Of a stretch of 64,000 nucleotides of DNA, positions 27,040-36,022 are shown piece after piece. Where the stretch lies: assembly GCF_005404815.1 (NCBI RefSeq), contig NZ_BJDF01000002.1, forward strand, positions 62,001 to 126,000, read 5' to 3'. The DNA is from Companilactobacillus huachuanensis. GTDB lineage: Bacteria; Bacillota; Bacilli; Lactobacillales; Lactobacillaceae. Under the pieces are notes generated by a model. It was not told where the DNA came from, searched no databases, and was given only the letters and a program-made list of their open reading frames with translations. The position numbers and the translations under genes were made by a program. Every line of letters begins with the position of its first letter. The stretch's first letter is position 1.

Positions 27040-28965
27040 CTACTTAAACAAATTAAGAATTTCGGCTTTAGTTTGAGCGTTTCTCAATGAATCAATAAAC
27101 TCATCATGCATTAATAGTTTCGAGGTACTTGATAAATATTCGAGATGATTACTGCCGTCATCTTGATCAGGAATCAAGAATGAAATGACAATATCAACAG
27201 GTTTATTATCAAACGTCTTCCATTCAACTGGTTGTTTTAATTTTGCAATCAACATGGCAGAATTGTGAATCGTCTTATCTTGAGCATGTGGAATGGCAAT
27301 ACCTTTCTCCATTCCAGTAGAACTCTCTTTTTCACGAGCAAGATACTTTTCATAAACAGCATTTGAATCGGAAGCATAACCTAATTTCTTCGAAAAATCA
27401 GCTAAATATTTTAACAAATCGTCACGTGAAGAGACATCTACATCTAATGCAATATTATCTTCGTTGATAATTTCACTTAAATCATTATTACTTGTTTCTG
27501 TTTCAGCAGATTCTGATTCTGGTTCTGCATCAACAGCAATATTTCCAAGTGGAGTTGCTACCATTTCTGCATCATGTTTGCTTTGACGTCCGGCAACGAT
27601 TGATAATAAGAATCCGGCAACAAGTGATCCCAGAACAATCCAAAGTACCCACAAGAATGGCTTATTTACCAATGGTAGAACAATGAAACCACCATGTGGT
27701 GCTGGAACTGAAATCTTACTTACATATGTTAAGATTGCAGCAATTGATGACCCTAACATAAAAATAGGAATATTTAATAATGGGTTCTTAGCCGCAAATG
27801 GAATTGCACCTTCGGTAATATGAGTTGAACCAAGTAAGAAGTTAACATATCCGGCACTACGTTCCTTTGATGTATAAGCTTTCTTATTGAATAAAACAGC
27901 AAAACCAGTAGCTAAAGGTGGAGCGATACAGGCGGCAGAAACACCAGCCATGAAGAAGTAATTACCTTGAGCTAACAAAGCCGTACCAGTTAAGTAAGCG
28001 GCTTTATTAATAGGGCCACCCATATCGGAGGCGGCCATGATACCAACAATCAAACCTAAAAGAATCGGACTAGAATTTTCCATACTCTTCAAGAATGACA
28101 TCATACCAACGTTGATATCCTTCATAGGCACTGAAATGTACCACATGATCGTTCCAGAAATGAAGACCCCCAAAACTGGGAAAATAAAGATAGATTTCAA
28201 ACCATCAAGTGATTTTGGTAATGACTTGAATAATTTCGTTAAGAGAACAGCCACATATCCGGCTAAGAAACCACCAACGATACCACCTAAAAATCCGGTA
28301 CCATTAGTATATGCAATCATACCAGTAACAAATCCAAGAACCAAACCAGTTCTTTTACCAATGGCTTCAGCAATATAAGCACAGAGCACTGGTACCATTA
28401 AGTTCATGGCAAAACCACCAATTGTGTTTAACAAGGCAGCAATAGCATTATACTCAGCACTCTTTGGATCAGCAGAGTTGATGCCCCAGAAGAATGAAAC
28501 AGCTGTTAAAACACCACCAGCAACAACCAATGGCAACATGTGTGAAACACCATTCATCAAGTAAACGTACATCTTGTGCCAGAATGAACCAGTTAATTCG
28601 GATTCCTCAGAACTACTTGCACTCGAATTACCTGAACTGTGATAAACAGGTACATTTTTATCATTTAAAATTTTCTCAATTAGTTCGTCTGGTTCTTTCA
28701 TTCCTTTAGTAACTGAAACATTGATCAAACGTTTGCCGTCAAAACGGTCAATATCAACATCCTTGTCGGCTGCAATAATAACTCCGTCGGCCTCATTGAT
28801 TTCTGTCTGCGTAAATGCATGTTCAACGCCCGATTGTCCGTGTGTCTCAACTTTGATTGAAATCCCCCGTTTCTTAGCAGCCTCTTCCAAAGCTTCTTGA
28901 GCCATATATGTGTGGGCAATTCCAGTTGGACAGCCAGTAGCAGCAATAACTGTATATTTTGCCAT
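27040..28965 (-). CDS. Fructose/mannose-type PTS transporter, EIIBCA
   Basis: 641 aa. Domain order IIB (about 1-100, phospho-Cys12 in TGCPTGIAHTY), IIC (about 130-460, YLMNGVSHMLPLVVAGG, PAPHGGF) and IIA (about 490-641, His in GIAIPHAQ). It phosphorylates a fructose-like sugar during uptake. The kinase gene ends 4 bp before its start. The A-B-C transporter at 5994 should serve fructose itself, so this one may prefer another ketose or hexitol; the true substrate cannot be read from the sequence. Confidence 0.93.
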   Translation of the reverse strand: MAKYTVIAATGCPTGIAHTYMAQEALEEAAKKRGISIKVETHGQSGVEHAFTQTEINEADGVIIAADKDVDIDRFDGKRLINVSVTKGMKEPDELIEKILNDKNVPVYHSSGNSSASSSEESELTGSFWHKMYVYLMNGVSHMLPLVVAGGVLTAVSFFWGINSADPKSAEYNAIAALLNTIGGFAMNLMVPVLCAYIAEAIGKRTGLVLGFVTGMIAYTNGTGFLGGIVGGFLAGYVAVLLTKLFKSLPKSLDGLKSIFIFPVLGVFISGTIMWYISVPMKDINVGMMSFLKSMENSSPILLGLIVGIMAASDMGGPINKAAYLTGTALLAQGNYFFMAGVSAACIAPPLATGFAVLFNKKAYTSKERSAGYVNFLLGSTHITEGAIPFAAKNPLLNIPIFMLGSSIAAILTYVSKISVPAPHGGFIVLPLVNKPFLWVLWIVLGSLVAGFLLSIVAGRQSKHDAEMVATPLGNIAVDAEPESESAETETSNNDLSEIINEDNIALDVDVSSRDDLLKYLADFSKKLGYASDSNAVYEKYLAREKESSTGMEKGIAIPHAQDKTIHNSAMLIAKLKQPVEWKTFDNKPVDIVISFLIPDQDDGSNHLEYLSSTSKLLMHDEFIDSLRNAQTKAEILNLFK

Positions 28966-28968
28966 ATC

Positions 28969-29898
28969 TTATCCCTCCAATTGTGAAATATGAATTTGTT
29001 TCATTAATGAGTCAACATCCTCAAAATTTGTTAACCCTGTACTAGCAGCAGTTGAACTAGCAGCCGCAATACTTCTTTGTAAATTATCAGCCAGTGACAT
29101 TTTCTGCTCTAATCCTGCCAAAAAAGTCCCTAGCATCGTATCCCCTGAACAAGCCGTGTTAACAACTTTTATCTTCGGAGCGTTACCAAATAAAATTTGT
29201 TCAGAATTAATAAAGAGTGCACCTTTGGAACCCAATGATAACAAAATATTTTGGGCACCCTTCTCAAGTAATTTCTGAGCATACTTTACTAACGTATCAA
29301 CATCATCTGTACTATCTTGATCAAACCACGACAAGAGTTCCTCATCATTTGGTTTAATCAAAAATGGTCGATGATCAATAGCTTTCAACACTTCGGGATA
29401 ACTTGTATCAATTACTAAATCAAAACCTTGTTTCTCAGCCATTTTAGCAATTTCAACGATGATTTCTGGTGCAATTCCTTTAGAAAAGCTCCCTGAAACA
29501 ACTAATTTGTCATCATTCGTCAAAGTTGTTACTTTTTGTAGAAATTCAGCCACTTTGTCAGCGCTTACTTCAGGTCCATTATTAACTTCCTTAAACTCTG
29601 TATCTGTCTCAACAACGCGCGTGAACACATTGATTCGAGAAATTCCTTCGATATGAGTAAAATCTGTTTTTATTCCCTTTTTTTGTAATGAATCCTCAAT
29701 GAACTTACTTGTAAAACCACCACCAACACCCCAAGCAGTATTAGTGATCCCCAAATCATTAAGAATAAATGAAACGTTGACACCCTTACCATTTGGTTGA
29801 ATATCGTAACTGTTCGTGCGATTGACAATCTCCGGTTTTAAATGCTCTGTTTCAATGAATAGATCTATTGCTGGGTTTAAAGTACACGTATAAATCAT
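28969..29898 (-). CDS. PfkB-family 1-phosphofructokinase / tagatose-6-phosphate kinase
   Basis: 309 aa. Begins MIYTCTLNPAIDLFIE, with GKGVNVSFIL near the N-terminus and the PfkB signature NTACSGDTMLGTFLAG near the end, in which Cys-Ser-Gly-Asp replaces the usual Gly-Ala-Gly-Asp. That substitution is also seen in some LacC-like kinases. It probably phosphorylates the sugar phosphate made by the co-transcribed PTS. First gene of the operon, divergent from the RpiR regulator across a 30-bp palindrome. Confidence 0.88.
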   Translation of the reverse strand: MIYTCTLNPAIDLFIETEHLKPEIVNRTNSYDIQPNGKGVNVSFILNDLGITNTAWGVGGGFTSKFIEDSLQKKGIKTDFTHIEGISRINVFTRVVETDTEFKEVNNGPEVSADKVAEFLQKVTTLTNDDKLVVSGSFSKGIAPEIIVEIAKMAEKQGFDLVIDTSYPEVLKAIDHRPFLIKPNDEELLSWFDQDSTDDVDTLVKYAQKLLEKGAQNILLSLGSKGALFINSEQILFGNAPKIKVVNTACSGDTMLGTFLAGLEQKMSLADNLQRSIAAASSTAASTGLTNFEDVDSLMKQIHISQLEG

Positions 29899-29924
29899 TT
29901 ATTTAACCCCTTTTCGCTTTCATA

Positions 29925-29954
29925 TTTACATCATAACTTGTGTTATCATGTAAA
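29925..29954. promoter_or_regulatory. 30-bp near-perfect palindrome, probable RpiR operator
   Basis: TTTACATCATAAC, TTGT, GTTATCATGTAAA: two 13-base arms with one mismatching pair, midway between the divergent pfkB-type gene and the RpiR-family regulator. Size and place fit the operator of a dimeric or tetrameric sugar-phosphate regulator that controls both directions. Confidence 0.65.
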
Positions 29955-30021
29955 TGTTTTCATAAACTTGATACATGACTATTATATCGAAAAAACCTTT
30001 ACAAATTAGGACGGTTTTGAC

Positions 30022-30780
30022 ATGACAAATAAATTAAGCTCCTCGGAACAATATCTTTGGGATTATATTCAAGAAAACTTAGCTGACATACCCAATCTTT
30101 CTATCGTTAAATTAAGTGACGATGCTAATGTTTCCACTGCAACCATTGTCCGAACCACTAAAAAGATGGGTTATTCTGGTTACACGGATTTTCGGCAACA
30201 GTTATTAGCTCGCAACAAGAATAATTCTCAATATCAGAATCTTGAAAAAGTCGATCACGATATCAAACAAGCAATTTTTAAAAATAAATATGAAGTTGAC
30301 AATACCTTACAAATGCTCAATGTTGGTTCTATTGAAGATGCCGTCCAAAAGATTCGAGAAAGTAAGGATATTTATATTTTTGCTCGTGGTTTCTCAGAAT
30401 TCATTGCTCAAGAAATGCTCGTCAAATTACAACTTCTAGGTAAAAATTGTGTGATGAGTTCTGACCCAAATATCATTGTCACAATGAGTCGACGGATCAA
30501 GCGTGAGGCTCTGGTAATAATTATTACCCTCAATGGTGAAACTAAAGAGCTCGTTGCGGGAGCTAAAAATGCCTTTTCCAATGGTGTCAGTACCATTACG
30601 ATTACAACAAATGAAAAGAGCCCCATCGCTGAGTATTCGGAAATGGTTTTGCTTGGTTATAAATCGCAGACCTCCTATTTTCCCGATTACGAAGTAAGAT
30701 CCCGGTTACCACTTCAGGTTATCAGCCGTATCCTCCTAGATTCTTATGTCATTCGAACTAAAAAATCATCTGGGGTATAA
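30022..30780 (+). CDS. RpiR/MurR-family transcription regulator
   Basis: 252 aa. N-terminal helix-turn-helix of the RpiR type (about 1-75, SIVKLSDDANVSTATIVR, KKMGYSGYTDFR) and a C-terminal SIS domain (about 110-235, IYIFARGFSEF, IIITLNGETKELV) that binds phosphosugars. It is divergent from the PfkB kinase and EIIBCA operon and should control it. AGGACGG lies before ATG 30022. Repeat copy 9 starts eight bases after the stop. Confidence 0.92.
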   Translation: MTNKLSSSEQYLWDYIQENLADIPNLSIVKLSDDANVSTATIVRTTKKMGYSGYTDFRQQLLARNKNNSQYQNLEKVDHDIKQAIFKNKYEVDNTLQMLNVGSIEDAVQKIRESKDIYIFARGFSEFIAQEMLVKLQLLGKNCVMSSDPNIIVTMSRRIKREALVIIITLNGETKELVAGAKNAFSNGVSTITITTNEKSPIAEYSEMVLLGYKSQTSYFPDYEVRSRLPLQVISRILLDSYVIRTKKSSGV

Positions 30781-30787
30781 TTTTTGG

Positions 30788-30974
30788 GCCGTCTCCAGAG
30801 CCAAGAGTATTAACCTGCTATGCGGACCGATTCGAGCCTGTGGTTCGGTCTCGAATCTCGGTTTGAAGCCTTACCAAAGACCGGTAAGTCTCCAAACTCG
30901 CCCGGTGGTGTAACGGCTGAAGCCGTAACGCCACAACCACAGCCGGTTAATACTCTTGGCTCTTCCGACTAATT
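30788..30974 (-). repeat. Structured repeat copy 9, core only, reverse
   Basis: On the minus strand from TTAGTCGGAAGAGCCAAG to GGCTCTGGAGACGGC. The outer stem is AGAGCCAAGAGTATTAACC / GGTTAATACTCTTGGCTCT, perfect and different from full-length copies. Hairpin 1 is ACGGC-TTCA-GCCGT, hairpin 2 CTTACC/GGTAAG with GTTTGGAG/CTTCAAAC, hairpin 3 GATTCGAG/CTCGAATC. No terminal inverted repeats. Immediately behind the RpiR gene. Confidence 0.88.
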
Positions 30975-31123
30975 TATTTTTAAAATGGTTCATTACATTT
31001 TCATGATTATCTTTTACTGACTATTTACAATTTTCATTTTTAAATTATTAAATATAAGAAATTATCGTTAGGTAAGTACAAATCTACAGCTTGAGTGACA
31101 ACTTGAGTTCTTTAATAGAAAAC

Positions 31124-31176
31124 AAATATGACCAGTAATCCCAAATTGAATCGGATTACTGGTCATATTTATTTTT
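31124..31176 (+). terminator. Perfect 18-bp hairpin terminator
   Basis: AAATATGACCAGTAATCC pairs fully with GGATTACTGGTCATATTT, then ATTTTT. Probably the original terminator of the RpiR gene, now 345 bp away behind repeat copy 9. Copy 10 starts right after its T-tract. Confidence 0.88.
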
Positions 31177-31178
31177 AA

Positions 31179-31498
31179 CTGAAGGTTGAAAGGTGAAAAA
31201 TTAATCTAACGATTGCTATTACAAGCCTAGAGTTAATTTATTTAAATACTCAGAAATCTTCATTTGATTATTTCTACCATCAAAAAATAAACTAGTTGGA
31301 AGAGCTGAGAGTATTCATTTGCAGCGAAAGTGGCGTTATTGCTTCAGCAATTACACCACCGGGCGCGTTGAAGACTCGCGGGTTTTGCGAGGCTTCAACC
31401 GAGGTTCGAGACCGCTTTCTGGCTCGGGCCGTTCCGCGCAGCAATTGAATACTCTCAGCTCTGGAAACGGCATACTTAACTAAACTTTCAACCTTTAG
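31179..31498 (+). repeat. Structured repeat copy 10, full length (320 bp) with 7-bp flanking duplication
   Basis: CTGAAGGTTGAAAG to CTTTCAACCTTTAG; TTTTTAA on both sides (31172-31178, 31499-31505), the left one being the terminator T-tract. Core close to the family average: hairpin 1 ATTGC-TTCA-GCAAT with C:A and T:T mismatches, hairpin 2 CTCGC/GCGAG, hairpin 3 GGTTCGAG/CTCGGGCC. Confidence 0.95.
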
Positions 31499-31596
31499 TT
31501 TTTAAAACTTAACTATATTCAATAATTTGCCAATAATTTTCTACTTGAATATAGAGAAAATATGCAGAAATATATGTATAGCGCCAGTCGATGATT

Positions 31597-31812
31597 AATT
31601 AGTCGGAAGAGCTGGGAAATATTTGTGTGCCGCGGAAGTGTTGTTATGGCTTTAGCCATTACAACACCGGGCGTGTTTGGAGACTTGACGAACTATGTCA
31701 AGGCTTCAAACCGAGATTCGAGACCGCTTTCCAGGCTCGAATCGTTCCGCACAGCTAGTGAATATTTCCCAGCTCTGTAGACGGCATATTTAACTAAACT
31801 TTCAACCTTCAG
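31597..31812 (+). repeat. Structured repeat copy 11, core plus right end
   Basis: Starts as the core-only type (AATTAGTCGGAAGAGCTGGG) but continues to a right terminal repeat CTTTCAACCTTCAG; a second similar end CTTTCAACTTTTAG follows at 31826-31839. Outer stem GAGCTGGGAAATATT / AATATTTCCCAGCTC; hairpin 1 GTGTTGTTATGGC-TTTA-GCCATTACAACAC; hairpin 2 CTTGAC/GTCAAG; hairpin 3 GATTCGAG/CTCGAATC. Every stem differs from copy 10 next door, yet pairs. Confidence 0.9.
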
Positions 31813-31849
31813 TTAATATCTAAAGCTTTCAACTTTTAGCTAATATTTT

Positions 31850-32695
31850 TTACACTATTGAATCAATCGTTTGCCAAGTCCAATGACTAATATATTTTCC
31901 TGGTATCTGGCCATCCTCATTCGATCTAAAGCCTATCTTAAGTTTTTCAACAATTTCGTCTGTGAAATCAGTTGTTTGCTGCCATTGTTTATTCTTGGGA
32001 CCGCTGGTTTGACCTACTAAAATATTCTTGGAACTTACCGGTTTATCATCCCAATAAACATCATGTAGTAAGGAAACTTTTTCCTTACTTGCACGGTCAG
32101 GATCAACTGTACTATTACTATCATCCCCATCGTCGCCATCATCACCACCATTAAGATCACCTGCATCTTTATAAAATTTATCAATAGACAAGCTGACACC
32201 TAACTTGTTTGAACCTTCTTTACGAAAATCCTCTAAAACAACTTTATCACCTTTTAAATCCGGTTTGCTTGGTTTATCTTTGGCATTCGTAACAGACAAT
32301 CTCCCAAAATCAATTTCTTCTGGCGCAACCAAATGGGTATTACCACTGACATGCTTGAAATAGAAAATATCTGTATCTGTCATATCTTCATCATCAGTAA
32401 TCTTTATAACCAATTTATGCTTCTTAAAATCATTATATTTTTTTATATCAAGATCATCAATTCGCCAAGCTACTAATTTTCCCAACATTGAATTTTCAAT
32501 ATCCTTTTCAAACACCTTTTCTTCGCCGCCATCAATTGTATAACTTAAAGATTTAACCTTATTGCTCTTACGATCAGACCAATACCCTGTTAAGTCAAAA
32601 TGATCATTTAATGCAATATGTGGATATTTTTTTGAACCAATCGGTGATGTTACATCAATCTGTGGCCCTTTATTAACTTCGGCCGTTTTAATCAA
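31850..32695 (-). CDS. C-terminal part of a frameshifted WxL surface protein
   Basis: 281 codons from TTG 32695. Starts inside what looks like a continuing domain (KTAEVNKGPQIDVTSPIG), contains an Asp/Gly-rich linker (GGDDGDDGDDSNS) and ends in a WxL-like domain (LKIGFRSNEDGQ, then GKYISHWTWQTI) that binds cell wall. No ribosome site of its own. It overlaps the stop of the upstream frame by 4 bp in the other frame, and the upstream frame ends IAEDEDGNRS, which normally leads into KLxVxV-type text. I therefore read it as the second part of one gene. Confidence 0.65.
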   Translation of the reverse strand: MIKTAEVNKGPQIDVTSPIGSKKYPHIALNDHFDLTGYWSDRKSNKVKSLSYTIDGGEEKVFEKDIENSMLGKLVAWRIDDLDIKKYNDFKKHKLVIKITDDEDMTDTDIFYFKHVSGNTHLVAPEEIDFGRLSVTNAKDKPSKPDLKGDKVVLEDFRKEGSNKLGVSLSIDKFYKDAGDLNGGDDGDDGDDSNSTVDPDRASKEKVSLLHDVYWDDKPVSSKNILVGQTSGPKNKQWQQTTDFTDEIVEKLKIGFRSNEDGQIPGKYISHWTWQTIDSIV

Positions 32696-34722
32696 TTTAA
32701 AATTGAACGATTTCCGTCTTCATCTTCCGCAATTAAGTAAATTTTATGAACCCCTTTTTCCAGTCCGGCAATATTGGCAGTTCGTTTAAAGTCGTGAAAA
32801 TCACCATTGTTGGCTTCTTCTTTTTTCTGTTTACCACTGAATAAAATATTCTTCTGTAAGTCATCTGGTTCATCACTATCAATAGAATAATATGCCGTCA
32901 CATTCTCACTATCAAAATCGTACCAGTGACCTGATAATTCCAGTTCTTTTGAGCCTAACGTTAAAACCTGTGGTTTATCATCTGTTCCTAAATTGTCATA
33001 TTCCACAACTGGATTAAAGGTGGATCCTGGAATATCAGTCATCGTGCCATATTGTAAACGAACTGTTTTACCAATTTTTAAATCTATCGGTGCGGAACGC
33101 ATTGTCACCCCAGCATCCCATTGTGGATCTTTTTCATTATCAGTCCCCAGACGCTTACCAGCGCCCATTAGTTTACCTTTGTCACCAAAATCTCGCTGGT
33201 TAGTAAATGCATTGTGGTAATCATGTGGTGTATATGGAAATTTATAAACATTATTTTTTTTATCAAAGAAACTGTGATCATGTCCCTTACCAACTTTCCA
33301 AGGATAGTACGTTTCCTTTTGAACTGCTAAAAGACCGAGTAAACCTGGATTATACATATAACCCTTTGTAGCCAAATATGAACGACTGGCTGATCGTGCG
33401 GCCCAAGCACCAGGACCATTTTCATGATTCATATAAATATTAGTTCTAATCTCATTATTTGGGGCTTGAATATACATTCCTCGCTCGTTGCCTAAAGCAC
33501 GCATTGGAATAAAATTACCAATATTCTTCCCTTTAGCATCTGTCAACTCGGCACCATCTTTATTTAAAGATAGATCATGATTTGAAAATCCACTAAAATT
33601 ATTAAACATTACTTTACCGGTATTTTTGAATGCAATATCGGTAACAACTCGACCAGTCCTTGTAAAAGACATTTTAATAGTTGTGGTTATTTCTGGATTA
33701 GTTTTACCTTTTTTATCTTCAAAAAAAGCTCGTTGCTTATATACCAAACGTTGTTCTTCAAACTTAGTGCGGGGATTGATTCGATAATACAAACTAGGAT
33801 CACCAATCATTGCATAGGAACGCCCTAGTTTATTTGGTCCGGATGTTCCTGGCCTTTTCCAATCATCAGTATGCGTTACAAAATTATATAAATTATTTGA
33901 CGTATAACTTGTGGGTGATCCAAATGGTAAATCCTCAAGATCTTGTAAAGCACTATTAAAGCTTCGATTCTGCCCGTCACCGTAATGAATCGTATAAATA
34001 TGATTTTTCTTGGCGGTTGGTCCATCTTCAATTCGACTACCTGGCTCTGCATAAAGAATGCCACTATTTGGTGCCGTTAAACTGTTTTCTCTTGACTTAC
34101 CTCGCGGAATCCAAGTAGATGACATTGACACAATACCATGTTCGGCATAAATGTAATCGCCAAAGTAAAAAATTGGTTGCGTACTGGAACCATCTTTATG
34201 TTCTAAAACTGGTCCCTTAGACACCCGAAGATTTTCTGATTTAATCCAAGTCGATTCTTCGGCCAATCCATCATCGTCATCATCCAAATTTGTATCAAGT
34301 GGCTCGACCTGATTAAATTTGTAATTAAAAAGTTCATTTTCATTTAAATCCTGAACTGATAATAAGAACACCTTTTTCTTATCTACAAACATCTTAAAAT
34401 CAATTGCATCTGGACTATCTAATGTTACTTGTAATTCCTTTTTATTAGTATTTTCTTTAACATTGCTGTCACCAAGCTCTTTTTTCAAGGCTGAAACATC
34501 AATAACATTCTCCTGATCAGTTTTTAAAATTAAATCCTTTTGGTCTTCTAAAACATAACTGATTGTCACTTCAATATTATCCTTGTTTTCAACAATCGTC
34601 TCTAGACCAGCGCTAGTCATCGGGTTATTTTCTGTGGTTTCAGCGTTAACTGTGGTTGTGAAACAACTAGAAAATATTAACCATAGACATGCCAGCGTTA
34701 ATGTTGGTCGCATCTCTCTCAT
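32692..34722 (-). CDS. N-terminal part of a frameshifted WxL surface protein
   Basis: About 676 codons. Signal peptide MREMRPTLTLACLWLIF...VNA, cleavage expected near VNA-ET. The body is a large secreted region with a beta-rich ectodomain (YAEHGIVSMSSTWIPRGKS, GMYIQAPNNE) and a final Ig-like repeat (ELSGHWYDFDSENVTAYYSID, HKIYLIAEDEDGN). The frame stops at TGA 32692-32694 while the neighbouring frame continues the same Ig-like domain, so a one-base change in the AT run around 32695-32705 probably broke a gene of about 960 codons. ATG 34722 chosen because it gives a proper signal peptide; TTG 34791 has no ribosome site. Confidence 0.7.
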   Translation of the reverse strand: MREMRPTLTLACLWLIFSSCFTTTVNAETTENNPMTSAGLETIVENKDNIEVTISYVLEDQKDLILKTDQENVIDVSALKKELGDSNVKENTNKKELQVTLDSPDAIDFKMFVDKKKVFLLSVQDLNENELFNYKFNQVEPLDTNLDDDDDGLAEESTWIKSENLRVSKGPVLEHKDGSSTQPIFYFGDYIYAEHGIVSMSSTWIPRGKSRENSLTAPNSGILYAEPGSRIEDGPTAKKNHIYTIHYGDGQNRSFNSALQDLEDLPFGSPTSYTSNNLYNFVTHTDDWKRPGTSGPNKLGRSYAMIGDPSLYYRINPRTKFEEQRLVYKQRAFFEDKKGKTNPEITTTIKMSFTRTGRVVTDIAFKNTGKVMFNNFSGFSNHDLSLNKDGAELTDAKGKNIGNFIPMRALGNERGMYIQAPNNEIRTNIYMNHENGPGAWAARSASRSYLATKGYMYNPGLLGLLAVQKETYYPWKVGKGHDHSFFDKKNNVYKFPYTPHDYHNAFTNQRDFGDKGKLMGAGKRLGTDNEKDPQWDAGVTMRSAPIDLKIGKTVRLQYGTMTDIPGSTFNPVVEYDNLGTDDKPQVLTLGSKELELSGHWYDFDSENVTAYYSIDSDEPDDLQKNILFSGKQKKEEANNGDFHDFKRTANIAGLEKGVHKIYLIAEDEDGNRSILN

Positions 34723-35092
34723 AAAAAATAAACACCCTCTCATCAAATGATTTCGTAATCTTATCACTGGTGAAAAGGCTTTCTGTTTCAAAATTATATA
34801 AGACTCTTCTCTTGAAATGAAGTGTAAAATATTAATCTAACAATGGTTTTTATTAATCAAAAATTCATTATTTTTTAACTTATAGCTAATGAAAGGATGA
34901 AATCTATTATACCTATACCAATTCAGAAATTCTCTTAATCCTTATATATCAAGTGTTTTTTCCATAATAATTATTTTTAACTAAATGCCCAATAATTCAA
35001 GTTTGGACAAACTTTTAATCTCTCAACAATATTCTTGTAACGCACAATTATTATTAATATCCTTTTACAAACTGGTCCAACCTCTTAAACAC
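34723..35092. other. AT-rich intergenic region
   Basis: Upstream region of the WxL gene and downstream end of the phosphatase gene. An AGAGGG lies 12 bases before ATG 34722. No repeat copy or extra gene found. Confidence 0.4.
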
Positions 35093-35122
35093 AAAAAAAG
35101 CTGATAATTTATTTATCAGCTT
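35093..35122 (-). terminator. Terminator of the phosphatase gene
   Basis: On the minus strand AAGCTGATAAATAAATTATCAGCTT followed by TTTTT (25 bases: arms AAGCTGATAA/TTATCAGCTT). The stop codon of the gene lies in the loop. Confidence 0.8.
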
Positions 35123-35570
35123 GAACAATATTTTTTAACCAAAGTGGCAACAATTCCTGTAGTTGTCGATAAGTGCGATCAAATTTGTGATCATACCAAG
35201 GATCCTGAATTTCGGCATCCTTATTTAATATCTTATAAGCCAAATGTAGCTTAGATTGGTCAATCACTGGGGCCATCTGTTTCAAATCAACCAGGTTCTG
35301 CCGATCCATACCGATAATTAAATCAGCCTCTTTAAAATCTTCCGCCGTGATCTGTTTGGCAACATGTTCAACAATCCCAACACCTTGCTTTTGTAATTCC
35401 CGAATCGCTAATGGATGTGGAGGATTACCGATCTCATAGGTAGAGGTTGCCCGAGATTCAACTTGAATCTCTTTTATCAAACCTTGTTCTGCAACCAACT
35501 GTTTCATCATCATTTCTGCCATTGGTGAACGACAGATATTACCTAAACAAACAAAAATGACTCGCTTCAT
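35109..35570 (-). CDS. Low-molecular-weight protein-tyrosine phosphatase
   Basis: 153 aa, typical family length. The P-loop VCLGNICRSP gives the nucleophile Cys8 and Arg14; the general-acid loop appears as DPWYDHKFD near residue 125. Starts directly after the stop of the HTH gene. In Gram-positives such enzymes often act on tyrosine kinases of exopolysaccharide synthesis, but no such kinase is in the window. Confidence 0.93.
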   Translation of the reverse strand: MKRVIFVCLGNICRSPMAEMMMKQLVAEQGLIKEIQVESRATSTYEIGNPPHPLAIRELQKQGVGIVEHVAKQITAEDFKEADLIIGMDRQNLVDLKQMAPVIDQSKLHLAYKILNKDAEIQDPWYDHKFDRTYRQLQELLPLWLKNIVQADK

Positions 35571-35861
35571 TTAAATCAAACCCAATCTCTTCTTAACTTC
35601 TTCAAGTTGTGCTTCCAAAACGGGATCTTTTCGACTTAAAACATTAAGCATATTAGTTTCCGATTTTGTTGATACAGACTTTGATGCTGGAACCTTTTCA
35701 GTAGTATTCTTCTTAGAAGTGTTTTTTTTCTGATACTTTCTAACCCAAGCAGCCACCTGTTGATATGAAATTTCGTATTTCTCACCCGTAGCCTTGTAAT
35801 TGTTGTCATGCTCGATCGCATATTGTGCAATTTCTTTTTGTTGACTCTCTTTGTAATTCAT
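35571..35861 (-). CDS. Small helix-turn-helix protein, IS3 OrfA-like
   Basis: 96 aa. The first 45 residues (EIAQYAIEHDNNYKATGEKY, YQQVAAWVRKY) form the helix-turn-helix seen in IS3-type OrfA transposase subunits; then a Lys/Thr/Ser-rich linker and a helical end (LEAQLEEVKKRLGLI). No OrfB or inverted repeat is near, and the gene is coupled to a phosphatase, so it is probably a domesticated DNA-binding protein rather than part of an insertion sequence. GGAG before ATG. Confidence 0.75.
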   Translation of the reverse strand: MNYKESQQKEIAQYAIEHDNNYKATGEKYEISYQQVAAWVRKYQKKNTSKKNTTEKVPASKSVSTKSETNMLNVLSRKDPVLEAQLEEVKKRLGLI

Positions 35862-36022
35862 ACTAAAAACTCCTAAATCGCTTATTAATAAAAATTATAC
35901 CATATAAAATTACTCTAATATTGATGTAACACAGTTTTAACAGTTTGTTGAATTTTTTTTATTCAAATAAACAATCTCTGTGTCATACTTAAATTAATTT
36001 ATATGGAAAGGAATACTGATTA

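Noticed and set aside
35571-35861. IS3 OrfA-like protein as part of an insertion sequence
   Set aside because: No OrfB, no inverted ends and no target duplication; tightly linked to a phosphatase gene.
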